NCBI RefSeq assembly: GCF_000715075.1
Contig: NC_134085.1
Coordinates: 154,036,178 to 154,100,177, forward strand
Reading direction: 5' to 3'
Length of the DNA: 64,000 nt
From: Nicotiana tabacum
Lineage: Eukaryota > Streptophyta > Magnoliopsida > Solanales > Solanaceae
In this document: in pieces, positions 1 to 11,909 of the stretch
How the letters are laid out: every line of letters begins with the position of its first letter
Numbering within the stretch: the stretch's first letter is position 1
Translations under genes and position numbers: made by a program
Notes under the pieces: model-generated
Databases searched by the model: none
What the model was told of the DNA's origin: nothing
Seen by the model: only the letters and a program-made list of their open reading frames with translations

Positions 1-540
1 AACCTCTTGATTTCCCAGACTTACTGCCTTAGTTTCACTCAATTAAAGCTTCAAGTCATCTCAGAATGCGTGAATCTCTACTTGTTTCCTCAAACGCCAC
101 TTTTGTTATGTTCAAAACTGTGTCATTGCTTCATGATTAAACTAACTTTCAAGACCAGACTAAGAATTATGTGTGCATGTCATGTCACTAAAATCAGGAT
201 GAAAAGAACTATAAAAGGAAAAGTAACCTAAACAAAAACTGACTAGAACTAATAGAAAACATGAGATTGCATTAGACAGATGGTAGAAAGAGTTTGAACA
301 AAACAAGCAAAATAGACATGGGTTACAACCCTGGAACGATCCTAGATAATACTAGACGAGTTACTACCACTAAACGAACTAGGAAAATTAGAAGCATAAG
401 GGTTTGAGCCACAAGACAATATCCGGATTACAACCCTAAAATAAACCGAATAAATAGAAATGACAACAAAATAAACTACCAAAACTCATCCCTGGCTAGC
501 CAAGAAAAGAATGTCTTTCCAATCACCAAGCTCGACATCT
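1..540 (-). other. Internal region downstream of gag; no gene recognised
   Basis: This stretch follows the gag remnant on the minus strand and has stops in all frames. I recognise no protease or RT motif. It may be the noncoding or intron-like segment seen between gag and pol in some large Tat/Ogre elements, but nothing in the sequence proves that. A 74-codon plus-strand reading frame at 7-231 has no recognisable content. Confidence 0.3.
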
Positions 541-1877
541 TAGCCACTGAGCTCCATATCAATATTACCAGAACCTCCACAAATCTCCATCACGTTGACC
601 TTAGCAAATAACTTTTGGGTCCTTTTTGCCAACTCGTTCTTAAGATGAATCTCTGGAACCGAGACTGATAGCGCTAAAAACTTTGCGGTAGGTGGCCCCC
701 CAAGGGATTCAGAAGAGTTCTCATATTCCTTTTCCACACAAATCATGCCCACCACATGCGTCTCATTATGAACAGGCAATGGGCTTTGGCCAGTATCTGT
801 TGTATTTGGATTTTGCACGGTAATGTCACCTGTATCAATAAGCTTCTGGACTGCTCTTTTCAGATGCCAACACTTTTCTATATCGTGCCCCGGGGCATCA
901 GAGCAATATGCGCACTTTTGAGAAAAATTAAAACTCTTTGGAATGCGTTTCGGCATTTTTATCTGAATCAGCTTCAACATGTCCAATTGCCTCAGCCTTT
1001 AGAACAAACTGGCATATGACTCTCCAATAGGAGTGATAGACTTTTCTCTTTGTTGCTGCCTTCTCATTTTTTACTCCGGCCTTGGTTGGAACCTCTTTCG
1101 GGTAGGGGGTTGATATGCTTGTAGATGTGGGTAAGACATTTGTGGAGGCGCTGCAAGCCTTTGCAGGTTTTGTGGATGTGGAGCATATGGCGGTGCATTG
1201 TTGATAGAGTACTGGGAATGTGAGGTATGACTTTGGTACTTTTATGGAGGAAAGTAGCATTGGTGAGGATTATCTGGAGTACGAGGATATTTATGGGGTC
1301 GGTATTGAGGCTGAAAGCGTTTAGAAGGAATACCAACTGGATCATGTCATTGGCGGGGCTCAGCAACATCTTTTTTATCAATCGGAGAACTGACCCGAGC
1401 AATATGTTCCTTCCATCTGCACCAAAACTCCCTAAAACTTTCCTTGGGTCTCTTTCCTTGGGCATTGGGGACTTTGAACACAGTCTCGCTAGAGGATCGA
1501 GGAAGAATAGCTGGTGGAGGAGTTACAAAAGTAGGAGCGGATGTCGGAACAGGGTATGAGGTTTTTTTGGCTAGTGGAGCATGGAAAATTTGGGAGGAAG
1601 TGCTAGGGTAATTGTGGTAAGGGGTAAAGCCCAGTGCATGTTGAGGGGAAAGGCCAACGGTAGTGGGAACCTGGGCTTGTGATAGTGGTTGGATAGTTGC
1701 AGGGTTTTCAGTATAGTTAGTGGGGAATGAAGGTGGAAGATGCCCCCTGATCCAAGACTGATACATTTCTGCCATCTGCTGTTTCAACCTTCGGACCTCC
1801 TTTTTCAATTCAGATTCCGACTTCACAATCTCCCTCGATGGGTCAATAATTCTTGTATCCAAGTCTTTGCTAGCCAT
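541..1877 (-). pseudogene. Degraded gag polyprotein remnant, Ogre/Tat-like
   Basis: The probable start is the ATG at 1877 (MASKDLDTRI). It is followed by a charged, coiled-coil-like stretch (SELKKEVRRLKQQMAEMY) and a long proline/serine/threonine-rich segment. The frame then jumps to a capsid-like piece (ESFREFWCRWKEH, about 1380-1450) and later to a zinc knuckle, CAYC-x5-H-x4-C, around 870-920, then CWHLKRAVQKLID. Most of the capsid domain between the proline-rich part and ESFREFW looks deleted, and at least three reading frames are used, so it cannot make Gag. The knuckle has one residue more than the usual CX2CX4HX4C spacing. Gag normally packages element RNA into cytoplasmic particles; here the gene is dead. 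Confidence 0.65.
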
Positions 1878-2324
1878 GTCTACCTTGCTCTTTGACCTTA
1901 TGTTGTACAAATGACTCGCTAAAATGCCACAAACTAACCACCCTCTGTTATGATAACAATGAAAGTAACAAAGGAGAGCAAAACAAAGCCAATATGTTAG
2001 CGTTAGGGCATTTATCAGACAGAAATATCGCAATGCGTGCAATGCCCCTAGCAATAATTAACGGTTCTTGAATGGCTTCGAGGGTACGAAGGTCATATGT
2101 CATCATCCTAATTTCACTCTTCTTGCCCCATTTCCTTCTTCATTTTCCTTTCTAACACCGCCTGGCTTTTCATTTCTTTCCCTCTCTTTTCTTTCTGATT
2201 ATCGCTCTTTTCTTTCCTCTCGTTTCTCACGTCCCACAACTTCGTTCTCTTTTTCTTTTTCTTGTTTTTTCTCTCTCTCTTCTCACATCTACAATTTCAT
2301 TCTCTTTTTTTATTTTTTAATAAT

Positions 2325-2360
2325 GATTCGACCGAACCCTATGTAGGTTGCCTACGTATC
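2325..2360. repeat. Duplicated leader motif, copy 1 (copy 2 at 3270-3304)
   Basis: A block reading CCCTATGTAGGTTGCCTACG here recurs at about 3281-3304 as CCCTATGTGGGTTGCCTACA. The following T-rich stretches also look alike (around 2425-2460 and 3510-3550). This suggests an old segmental duplication of roughly 0.95 kb within the leader. Confidence 0.6.
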
Positions 2361-2739
2361 ATGTCCCTCATGAATCAGATCAAGCATAGTTTTGGAAAAA
2401 TAATGGACAAATAAACTAAAAATAATTTTTTTTGGATTTTTCATTTATAATTTTTTTTGGTATTTCAAATACAAAACAGGAAGTACTATAACAAAAAACT
2501 CGATACTACTATACAAGACTAAAATTAAAAGACAACATAAGATAGACTAAAAAATAAAAAGTTTTCTCAAGCAGCTCGTGCATGCAATGGTATTGACTAG
2601 AATGATACTGGGGTATTTGTCAAGCTCAAACCCTAGCAAATTGATCCATACCTGAATGAGAAAATAAGATCAAATAGAGTTAGTGACTCAAGACACATGT
2701 GATGCCACAACACCTTCTATTGGACACATGCAAGGCACG

Positions 2740-3230
2740 ATTGGGCTATTTTTGAAAATTAACCTAAGTGGCCAAGAGTGGCTATAAGTGCAAAATCAAC
2801 AAGGGTGACTACTTAGATATGGAAATACCTCACTAAGGCTTATATGGATTCAACTCCCAATAATCATGACCCAAAATTAATTTGCAGAAATGATCCATTT
2901 TGCAAAAACGACCGATATGGCCAGAAGTGGCTAAAGATGCAAACTCAAAAAGGACGGACCTTAAAGAAATATGACACCTAGTTGTAGACTCAAGATCCTA
3001 AGACATGAGTCATTGAACCATTTTTGCAAAATGACCCCATTTTGCAACAATGGCCGGTATGGCCAATAGTAGCTAGACATGCAAATTCAACAGGAATGGA
3101 CCTTAAAACTGAGAGGACACCTTGTTGTGGTCTTAGGACTCTAATACATCGGTTAACAAGCCATTTTGCAAAAATATCCCTATTTTGCAAAAACAACCGA
3201 TATGGCCAAATGTGGCTAGACATGCAAGAT
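2740..3230. repeat. Tandem repeat, about 142-149 bp period, ~3.5 units
   Basis: The block around GATATGGCC recurs near 2765 (degenerate), 2914, 3056 and 3199, giving spacings of about 149, 142 and 143 bp. Each unit carries a TTTTGCAAAA-type sequence, the GATATGGCC block, an ATGCAAA-type block and a GGACCTTAAA-type block. Copies have clearly diverged. It lies in the leader of the left-edge retroelement. Confidence 0.75.
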
Positions 3231-4169
3231 TTGGCTAAGACCCCGCGAAGCCAAGAACCTAAGACACTAGGAAGACCGGACCCTATGTGGGTTGCCTACA
3301 TATCTCGCCCCGAAAGACGAGAATCATGTATGCGTAGTTCGGGAAGATTGGATATGGGAGAAAACTCTTTTTTTTTTAAAAAAAATGCAACTAATTTGGA
3401 AAACTATATTTTTTTGTCTTTTTTGAAAAATGATGGAAAATGTAAAAAAAAATTGAACTTTTTCTTTCTTTTTTTTTTTTGAATTTTTGGAAAATAATGG
3501 AAAAGTGTAAATCTATTTGGATTTTTCATTTTCATTTTTTTTTTGAAAAAGTAGTGAAAGAAAAATATAACTGGGCCCTACTTGCTTCATTTTCACACTC
3601 TTCTTTCCCAAACATCGGTCCGCCAAATGACCTTTAACCCTCAAAGATGCAACATGTATCACATAGGGATGATTGAAGGTCTCTTTGGGCCACGGGTCCA
3701 TTTTTGACAAAATTTAAATAGGCTTCCTACAAAGGGACACCGTGCTTGGGACCGAGCCCTACTAGGTCCAGATGACATGATGAAAATAAGAATGACCTAA
3801 AGGCTGACCTAAGTTTGAGGTTCACTAACAAGGCAATTCGGGGGGAGCGTATGGTCGATGGTGGCTGCTGAAGCTCTCCACCCACTCCATACGTCCGACG
3901 CCCCCCCCTCCTAAATAAAGGGTGACTCAACAAAGAGTTCGTGCATGCGATGCGTACTACGAGACTTGTTGCAGAAAGAAGACCCATAGTTATGCAAATG
4001 ATGACAGTTTATAAAACAACAACACATTAAGAAAAGTGATAAACAAATAACCAACAAAACAAGAAAGTAAGACAAACAAAGCAAATAAACAAAATAAATA
4101 AAGAAAACAAGCACCTCAACCGAATATCCTAAAAGCCAACAAGATCAAGTACCAGCTCAAACCTGCAAC

Positions 4170-4187
4170 TCCTCAGCAGAGTCGCCA
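4170..4187 (-). other. Primer-binding site of left-edge Ogre-like element
   Basis: On the minus strand, four bases after the LTR terminus, the sequence reads TGGCGACTCTGCTGAGGA. It begins TGG, as expected for pairing with a tRNA CCA end, and sits where a PBS must be. I could not assign the tRNA species with confidence. It shows that the LTR at 4192-5467 is the 5' LTR of a minus-strand element. Confidence 0.6.
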
Positions 4188-4191
4188 GAGA

Positions 4192-5467
4192 TGTCACACC
4201 CCTTTTACAAACCTCACTAAACCATCTTAAATTAATAAAAAGATTTGTAAATCTTGAAAGGGTTTTCAATTAGAAAGTGACAAAAATTGTGTGTTCAAAA
4301 GGATTAACTCAGAGTCGCACCTGACATTTCATTTTAGTGTGTCAGGTTACCGTTTTTCTAAAAATAATTTTTTCCTTTCAAAACACTTGAGACTCCAAAA
4401 CTAAGTCTATACCAGAGATTCGGGTAAGGGGGTTCATTTGACTCGGGAAGAAGGTGTTAGGCACTCCCCAAGTCCCGTAACTAGTACGGTTGCATACTCG
4501 AACTAGTTGGCTTTTAAAATAATCAAATTGAGGTAAAACACACAAAAATAAAATAAACACACAAGAGGCTCGAATTCGTCCCCACCTAACAAAAGAAATT
4601 AGAAATAAGAATAAAAGTACCACAATTTTGCTTTCGGCCTCCAATTGCAAATACTACGGGGCATTCCCCGGAATAAAATATGTACAAATCCTTCGGAGCA
4701 TTCCCCGGATAAATTTAACTAAGGGGACGACCTCTCGCCTCAAAACTAATAGAAATCTTAAAGTTTGCCTACCGAATGTTGACGACCTCAACATGCTACT
4801 AGCAATTAAGTCATTAGAACAAAATAATTAGCATGCTAAACTTAAATTTCATTATTAACGTCCAACCTCCCACAACCAAATTCATCAGATCTGTTAATGA
4901 GAAACAACTATCATTTCTTAGCTTAGTTTTTTTTTTGTTTTTGATTTTTTTTTGTTTTTTGTATATTATGCTAAAGGAGTGTTTAGGTTTGGGATTTTGA
5001 GTTAATGGGCTAAGAGATTGGTTTAATTGGGCTACAAGCAAGACTAAATTAGTCAAAAAAATTAATTCTATTCCCTCCTCCTTTTTGTATGTAAAAATAA
5101 TATAGTAAATAAGATAAACTATTAAAAATACTAATTAATCTTACTTCAGAAAAATAAATTATAAAAATGGAATTAAATATTAAAAAGAAACTACTTTTTT
5201 GTATTTTTTAAAGATTATACTAAAAATAGGAATGCGAATTTAAGATAATACCACTATAAAGATACTAATGAACTTAAATAAATAAAATGAAAACAAACAT
5301 ATATAATGAGATGAATTGAAACTTTTTTTTTGTATTTTTCAATTCTTGTGATAAAAATAATGTAAAAGAGTCAAACTTAGCCGAAATAACTATATTAGGC
5401 CTAAACTAAGTATTTCAATGCTAAAATATGTAAAATCTTGGGGAGGGTCAAAAATCACATGTCTACA
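4192..5467 (-). repeat. 5' LTR of left-edge Ogre-like element (1276 bp)
   Basis: The plus strand runs from TGTCACACCCC (4192) to GTCTACA (5467), so on the minus strand it starts TGTAGACATGTGATTTTT and ends GGGGTGTGACA. Those termini match the larger LTRs elsewhere in the window, and it shares the roughly 90-bp module (4405-4500) found at 6917-7005 and 55958-56047. It is much shorter than its 4.1-4.4 kb relatives, so it is either a shorter subfamily or internally deleted. The PBS lies immediately inside it. Confidence 0.75.
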
Positions 5468-5772
5468 GAGATTCTATTGCATTCATTAGGTCCTATTCCA
5501 CATACCAAAATCTTCTTGGCACAAAAATTCTTCTCCACAGCTTTCTTGTCTGCGTCAGAGTATTCTTTTCTGGTTTTTGGCATTGAGAATGGATGTTCTT
5601 CAAGTACCTTTGTTGGGATGTAAGGATCATCACATGTGACATCCCATAACTCAGAATCCTCAGCCATGATAAAATCACACATTCTTGTCTTCCACCATCC
5701 ATAGTATTGCCCATTGAACCTGGGTGGTCTGTATGTAGATTGGCCTTCTTCAAAATTTGGTGGAGCAGCCAT
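5468..5772 (-). pseudogene. Copia-2 gag, N-terminal part, truncated
   Basis: The reading frame starts at 5772 with MAAPPNFEEGQSTYRPPRF, then FNGQYYGWWKTRMCDFIM and a WDV block, the typical N-terminus of plant Ty1/copia Gag. It is open for about 100 codons and then cut at 5467 by the left-edge element. The PBS and LTR of the same element lie just upstream at 5813-6734, which supports the start. Only the N-terminus remains in the window, so no function is possible. The copia lineage is not determined. Confidence 0.8.
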
Positions 5773-5812
5773 AAGGATCCTTCCTAGGTGTTAGCTTGAT
5801 AGGAGAAACCTG

Positions 5813-5824
5813 TCCTGATACCAA
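5813..5824 (-). other. Primer-binding site of copia-2 (initiator-Met type)
   Basis: The minus strand reads TTGGTATCAGGA directly after the LTR end. Plant copia elements normally use TGGTATCAGAGC, complementary to initiator tRNA-Met; the first eight bases match. Confidence 0.65.
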
Positions 5825-5825
5825 T

Positions 5826-6734
5826 TGATAGTTTATACGAGTCCACCAAACTATAGAGTACGTGGTTCTCTATGTGTTTTTACTAAGAATGCTACTGAAA
5901 CAGTAAGTAAATGAGACACGAGATTTTTACTTGGAAAAATCTCACACAAGGGGAAAAAAACCACGACCTACACTTGTAGGCTTTTAACATCACTAACTTG
6001 TAACATTCTATTACAAGACACTTTGTAATGACTCTATTACAAAGACTTCAACTTAACTAACTTGTGATACTCTTACCACAAGCCACTTTGTCACTCACTA
6101 GTTACAAAGACTTCAACTTATGACCAACTCTAGTCATAACACAAACTCAGAAAGTTTATGGTTTTACAAAATAGTTCCTAAGCAACGCTTCTAGCTAAGC
6201 AATTTAGGAATTACAATAAGTACAATCACAAAGTTACAACTCAACTAAGGACAAAAAAAATACTAGATTTTGGAACTGGTCCGTAGTAGCGTTTAACTTT
6301 TTTCTTCAAGCTCTTGAGAATTAAGTTCACTGTTTTGCAGAAGGCTTGAATGTTTGAAGTAAATTGTCAAGTGTTCAAGTGATGTTTTGATATAATCTTC
6401 TTGTTAATAAACCTTGATGACATCACTTGAATGATGTAAGCACTTTAGTTGGTCAAAGTACAAGAGACCGCTGGAAACAGTGCAGTGCAAAAACAGTGCA
6501 GACAGTCACGTCGCTTTCCAGTTGTGTCCAATTGACTTCGTACTGCTATGAGGGAACCACAAGGGTATCAAGTCCCTGTTTGGTTCTCTATCTCCTGAAG
6601 CTATAGCAGTTCACATTTAGCTGGAAGCCGTTGATTTGCAATATAGCCCAAGTGTGTCAGGTTACCTATCTGGATCTTGACAGTAAGTTTGTTAGATCAT
6701 CAAAACATAAGGCAAAGATATTGAAAACTCATCA
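5826..6734 (-). repeat. 5' LTR of copia-2 (909 bp)
   Basis: On the minus strand the LTR starts TGATGAGTTTTC (6734) and ends AACTATCA (5826), directly against the PBS, with gag following. It contains a run of six imperfect hairpins (5997-6210). The sequence to its right, after removing the solo LTR at 6739-10850, is the integrase region of copia-1, so copia-2 inserted into copia-1. The far half of copia-2 is not in the window. Confidence 0.75.
5997..6210. repeat. Cluster of six short inverted repeats in copia-2 LTR
   Basis: Consecutive stem-loop-capable units lie at 5997-6017 (7-bp arms CTTGTAA/TTACAAG), 6021-6044 (9-bp arms CTTTGTAAT/ATTACAAAG), 6061-6082 (CTTGTG/CACAAG), 6086-6109 (CTTTGT/ACAAAG plus 3 bp), 6118-6139 (TTATGAC/GTCATAA) and 6175-6210 (TTCCTAA/TTAGGAA). 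The arms differ between units, so this is a series of related hairpins rather than a simple tandem repeat. Confidence 0.75.
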
Positions 6735-6738
6735 GAGT
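6734..6738. repeat. Target-site duplication AGAGT (left; right copy 10851-10855)
   Basis: AGAGT stands directly before TGTCACACC at 6739 and again directly after the LTR end CTTACA at 10850. The exact 5-bp match at both ends of a lone LTR supports solo-LTR status. Confidence 0.9.
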
Positions 6739-9700
6739 TGTCACACCTCCTTTTTCGCCCGCGACCCCGCAAAGGGGTGCGGAAGGGAGTTTTTCCAATT
6801 AAAGGACAATCGAAAAGGGATTTATTTATTTATTTCATAGTCGCCACTTGGGAGATTTATGGTGTCCCAAGTCACCGGGTGAATCCCGAATCGAGGAAAA
6901 GAATGACTCTGTTTAACAGTCTGCGCACCAAAAATTCGGATAAGGAATTCTGTTAACCCGGGAGAAGGTGTTAGGCATTCCCGAGTTCCGTGGTTCTAGC
7001 ACGGTCTCTCAACTGTCATATTCGGCTTGATTGTCTGATTTTATACAATTATGAACCTATGTGCAAATTTAAACTTTTTACCGCTTTTATTATTGTTATT
7101 TTTCAACGAGAATTGCAACGTCGTGAAAACACATCTCGAACCACGTCACATCAATGCACCCGTGGTTAAAGACACATTTCGACTTTGTTGAGATTTGAAT
7201 TTGGGTCACATAAATGTGCACCCGGGTTTAAGATGGTAACGTTACTTAAAGTACGCGCCTAAAGCGACTAGCGTATCCTTATTTTGGGTAAGGCCGTGAA
7301 ATTTGCTAAACGGCCGAATCCGAAGTCTATACAATTATTAACCAATTATTGAGGGCCCCACAACTTGTGCGTTTTATTGGGCGATGCTCATCTCGTTTAT
7401 TTTTTAAAAGGATAATCCTAAAGTGACTACATTTTTTCTATTTAAGTTCGTCTCTAAAAAAAAGAGAAAAATTCTAATTAATTACATGATTGAAAAAGGC
7501 CACTACTTATTTATCGGATTAAGACAAATGCAAACTAAAAATTGCAATCGAGACAAAGGGAGATTGTTTCATGCCTTATTCTATAATTGAATATTACTAA
7601 AATTGAAATTATAAATAGAATACGGAATTTACAAATAATATTACCAAAATAAACTAATTATCCTCTAACTAATTTAGACCCACATTGTTAGATGAATTGA
7701 ACCGTTGGAATTAATTATTTACAACTATTTGAAACTGAAATTAACCTTAATCACTAATGCTTATTCGAAAGTTTGTTAAACTTAATCGTTAACTCGTCTT
7801 GTTTGAACTCAACTCATGCCTATTCGATTAATGATCTTAGAAATTACTACTACGATCCTAACTCAAAATATAGTGGGCCTACTGATTCTACGAAATTACT
7901 GGCCATTTTTTATTCTGCCTAATATTTACAGATCTCCATTACTAACATGATTAAAAATTCACAAGCTTTGACTCATTTCTATTCCGGTTTGCATGAATTC
8001 AGAGTTATACTTCACTAATTAAACTAAATCAAAATAAACTCCAGTAATGACTATCTATCAATTCATGTACCCATAGGCATATAGAAAACAGTTCAAACTA
8101 CTTAAAATAATTCTAAGTACAGTCCAATTTTCAGTATAGTTGTACAATGTAAATACATGTTTAAGATGAGCATAAACATATACAATATTTCCTGATGTAC
8201 ATTTTAATACATTAATTGAACACACTTTAATAGGTAATCTGTTAAGTCTTTTAATTCAGCATTTTTTGCACTTTGAAGTCACCTCAGAACTAATCTCAAA
8301 AATGTGTACCTGGGAAGGGACCACAAGGAAAAGGAAGAAAAGGATCAGCAGGAGCAGTAGCAACAACACAGAACAACCCAGTAATAGTGTTTAATAAAGC
8401 CAGCAGAATTCCAGCAACACCCCAATGAAACAATAACAAATAACCAACCAAACTCAAGGAACAAACCAAACGAAAGTCCAGAAATACCAACAGCAATCAA
8501 CGGGCAGAAACAAAGTGAACCCTTTTTTTAGATTGAAAGACCAGTTAATGTTTAACTCTTAAATTCTGACTCCGTATATCCAGAGTATTCAGAGTGTATA
8601 TCGGGTGTATACTACTCTCTCTTTAGATTTCCAGAATGTTTTTTCTGTTCCGAAAAATCCTCAATTCTCTCTTAATGTTCAAAAAATCCTCCCAATTCTC
8701 TCTTAATATTCAGAAAATTCCCTTCAAACTCTCTTAAAAAAATCCGTCTTCGAATCCCCCCTTAACTTGTGTCAAGCTCTTCTTTATTTATAGCCAAATG
8801 TGAAGCACTTAAATTAATCCCACTATCTTCTCCTCATCCCCCTTTTGAATCCCACTACTTAATATTTTGTCACCCATTATATTAAACAATGTATTAATTC
8901 CCACCATTATGTCTTGTCCCCCACTACGTATTATTTTATGTATTATTTTAATATATTAGCGCTTAGTGGACAGAACACTCAAATTAATCAATTGCTAAAA
9001 CTTAAAATCCCGAAAATGCCCCTGAAACTACTGAAATTACCATTCTACCCCATCAGCTATATCCAATCCTCCTAAATCAATTAACCAAACTATAGCAGCT
9101 ATAACCAATTTATCTAATCAATTTCCAACTAATAATCCAACTCTACATAATAAACTCCTAATCAACAACATTCATGAATTACTAACATAGTGAGATTCAT
9201 ATCAACAAACTTAACAGGACAAACAAGTAGATTTAAATCAGTAAACTCAACATCAGTTGAACTCAAACTAAATCAAACAACATCATAACAAAGATGAATG
9301 ATTCAAACAAAATCAAAAACTAAAGACCAGCACATAAACACTCGACATTAAATCACTTGATGAAAAACTAACGAACTTCAAACAAAAATGAACACGAATT
9401 ATCTCTAACACAAACAAAGACCTGGGTTCGAATTCAAACCAACCTATCGGAACACGAACATAATCATAGAAAGAAGAAAAGGAATGGAAGATGAATTTAA
9501 TGAACGAAAACTAAAAGAAAAGAGAACGGAAACCTACTAGTTTGAAGTTCGGGTTCGAACGGAAAACTCGACGAACTGCCTCGACGTATGACTGAGCATG
9601 AACTCGGATGGCTGGTGTTTAGAGACGGCCTGGGAGACGACTGTTTCAGGTCGTGGGGCTACTTGAGGTGATGAACTGGTGGAGAAGAGGACTGGTAGAG

Positions 9701-10850
9701 GGGCGACGCTACTGGTCGGCGAGCGGCTGGTTGACGACTAGTGGTCGCTTCGGATGAGGAGATGAAGCAGCAGCAATGGCTGCTGGACATGGAGCGACGA
9801 TGGTGGTTGTAGGACTGTTTGGTCGACGGGATGGAGATGGTCGTCTGGTGGATGTAACAGAAGAAATGGCGGGTTTGGGTGGTGCTCGCGACTGGAGGTT
9901 GGTCACGACGGACTGTATGTGTGCGCGTTGAGCAGACCGAAGAAGAAGAAGAAGCCATGGCGTCGTCTGGTTGGCTGCGTCGCTGGTGGTTATGGAGGCT
10001 GGGCTGTTGTTCGAAGAAGACGAGGAAGAACAACCATGGACGACGAAGGAGCTGGAAGGGTCGTTTGGAGAAGATGACGACGCAGCAGGGGTGGTTGTGA
10101 GGACGTGAGCTGTGTGTGTGATGACGAAGATGGTGGCTGTGGGAGCTGGAGCTGGAGCTTGGGGTCAGCCATGGGAGCTGGAGCTTGGGGTCATTTGGAG
10201 AAGATGGAGAGAAGAGGGGGGGCAGATGTTTTTAAGGTTTGGGAAAATGAAGAATGAAAAATGGGAAGAGGGGGGGTAACTCGTTTGGGTTATGGGGCGG
10301 ACCAGGTCGGGTTGACCCGGTGGAGGTTTGGGTTGGATAAGGGGTTATTTGGTTTGGACATGTGGTTTAAAATTGAAGAAAAGGCCCAATCCGATTTTCT
10401 TTTTACTTCCATTGCTTTTTTTTCTTCGTTTATTTTTCTTAAAGTAAAACTAAAATTTAAAAAATCCTAAATTAACCTATAGAACTAAATCAATTTATAA
10501 AAATGCTAATTAACTCTTAATAACAATTAACACACAATTAAATAGTAATTACGATAAAATCACACAATTTGGACATTAAATGCTAAAAATACAAACATAC
10601 ATTATTTTAATGATTTTTTGTTCTTATAAAACAAACTTAATTGCTCCTAATTGTAGAATTAAATCCTAAATGAAAATGCGACATATTTTTGTATTTTTTT
10701 ATTAATTTAACAAATAAACATGCACGGACAAATACAAATAATTATCCCAAAATGCCACGAAATTCTCAAAATTGCACATAAAAGGAAAATTATTTTATTT
10801 TGAATTTTTTGGGAGTAATTCTCACATAGGGCAAAAATCACGTGCTTACA
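6739..10850 (-). mobile_element. Solo LTR, Ogre-like large-LTR family (4112 bp)
   Basis: On the minus strand it begins TGTAAGCACGTGATTTTT (10850) and ends GGAGGTGTGACA (6739). These termini match the LTRs at 48763, 51836 and 62306. It is flanked by perfect AGAGT duplications, and no PBS or internal region adjoins either end, so it is a solo LTR left by recombination between two LTRs. It contains the conserved module at 6917-7005. I find no supported protein in it; the frames near 9659-10172 are low-complexity GC-rich sequence. A possible TATA box on the minus strand lies at 8785-8792 (low confidence). Confidence 0.85.
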
Positions 10851-10855
10851 AGAGT

Positions 10856-11909
10856 TAATAAGAAATATCCAAGTATATCTAGAATAGTCATTTACTAGAG
10901 TGATAAGAAATCTCTTCCCATCATAGGTTGGCCCCCTGTAGGGTCCCCAAATATCACAATGTACTAATTCAAAAACAGACTTAGTGGTTGAATTACTCAG
11001 AGGAAAAGACAGTTTGGATTGCTTTGCCAAGGTGTACACAGTATAATGTTCATAAGTATATGTCTTCACATCACTGATTACATTGAGATTTTTTTATTAT
11101 ATCTACAGGGTATGGCCCAACCTCTTATGCCACTGATTACTAGTGGAGCAAATACTATAATTAACAGTAGTACTAGAGCTAGAACTAGACTCAAAATCAG
11201 AAGATACACCAAATAAATTGAGACACCTTTCAGCAAACTGTGTGGAGGAGTTTTGAAATGCTTCTTCTTGTAGAATGTACAGTCCATGATTCTCCCTACC
11301 AATCCCCTTCACCTGACCACTGTAGAGATTCTGGAACATACAGAAGTCAGGGAAGAAGGCAACAAAGCACTGAAGCTCCTTGGTGAGTTGAGATACTGAC
11401 AACAAATTGTACTTAAAATCTGGTATATACATCACATTAGATATAGTGTGATCATTAAGAACAGTAGCATCCCCTTTATGAGTAACAGACACCACCTCTC
11501 CATTTGATAAGTGAACAATATTTTTATTTGCATTTTGAATTGAACTATGTGATTTAAGCATGTCAAGTCTAGAGGTTATATAATTTGAAGGACCAGTGTC
11601 TATGATCGACTTCTTATTGACGAAGTTGTTCATTTAAGGCAATTAGAGTACCTATTGCAACTAACTTTCTAGATGATCCTAGGGCTTCTTCATTTCCCTT
11701 TGACAATAGTTAATGTATTTGTTGATATTGTTCCTTAGTGAAGAAAGCAAGAGTTGATGTTGAATGAGGAGGAGGTCCAAAATTAGGAATCTGCTGTTGT
11801 GGATAGACAATTTGCTGCAGTGGATAAGCGCAAGATATCCTCCCTTGTCCTGTTGATAGGAAGCATTATCTTGAGTAAGTGCAAAATGTGATTGAGTGTA
11901 TCTGTAGAC
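10856..11909 (-). pseudogene. Copia-1 protease to integrase fragment
   Basis: Reading on the minus strand from about 11909, the frame gives a protease-like KSIIDTGPSNYITS motif (about 11570-11630, the D-T-G catalytic triplet), a GAG-pre-integrase segment with WHKRLGHTL (about 11105-11135), then, in another frame, the start of the integrase core (VFELVHCDIWGPYRGPT and VNDYSRYTWIFLI, about 10860-11000). The frame changes near the pre-integrase segment. It stops where copia-2 and the solo LTR lie. To the right it joins the gag at 29080 once the Tat element is removed. It is broken and cannot act in integration. Confidence 0.8.

Larger units (their letters stand above)
1878..4169 (-). other. Retroelement leader (5' UTR) with repeats
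   Basis: Long noncoding leader between the PBS and gag on the minus strand. It holds a pyrimidine-rich tract (about 2110-2310), a four-unit tandem array (2740-3230), a duplicated segment about 944 bp apart (2325-2360 and 3270-3304) and poly(T)/poly(A)-rich stretches around 3360-3560. I see no coding region. Long repeat-rich leaders are common in large Ty3/gypsy elements. Confidence 0.5.
1..5467 (-). mobile_element. Partial Ogre/Tat-like Ty3/gypsy element, 5' half
   Basis: On the minus strand the order is LTR (4192-5467), primer-binding site (about 4170-4187), a long leader (about 1878-4169) and a degraded gag (541-1877); the rest continues past the window start. The gag type (coiled N-terminus, proline-rich middle, zinc knuckle followed by a CWHLK stretch) resembles large Ogre/Tat-lineage elements of Solanaceae, which is a recalled family resemblance. 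The base block flanking the LTR on the outside is GAGAT (5468-5472); its partner would lie beyond the left edge. The element disrupts the gag of a Ty1/copia element. Lineage assignment is tentative because no RT is in view. Confidence 0.7.

Noticed and set aside
9659..10172. Overlapping serine- and arginine-rich frames on both strands
   Set aside because: Low-complexity GC-rich part of the solo LTR, open in several frames at once, no domain.
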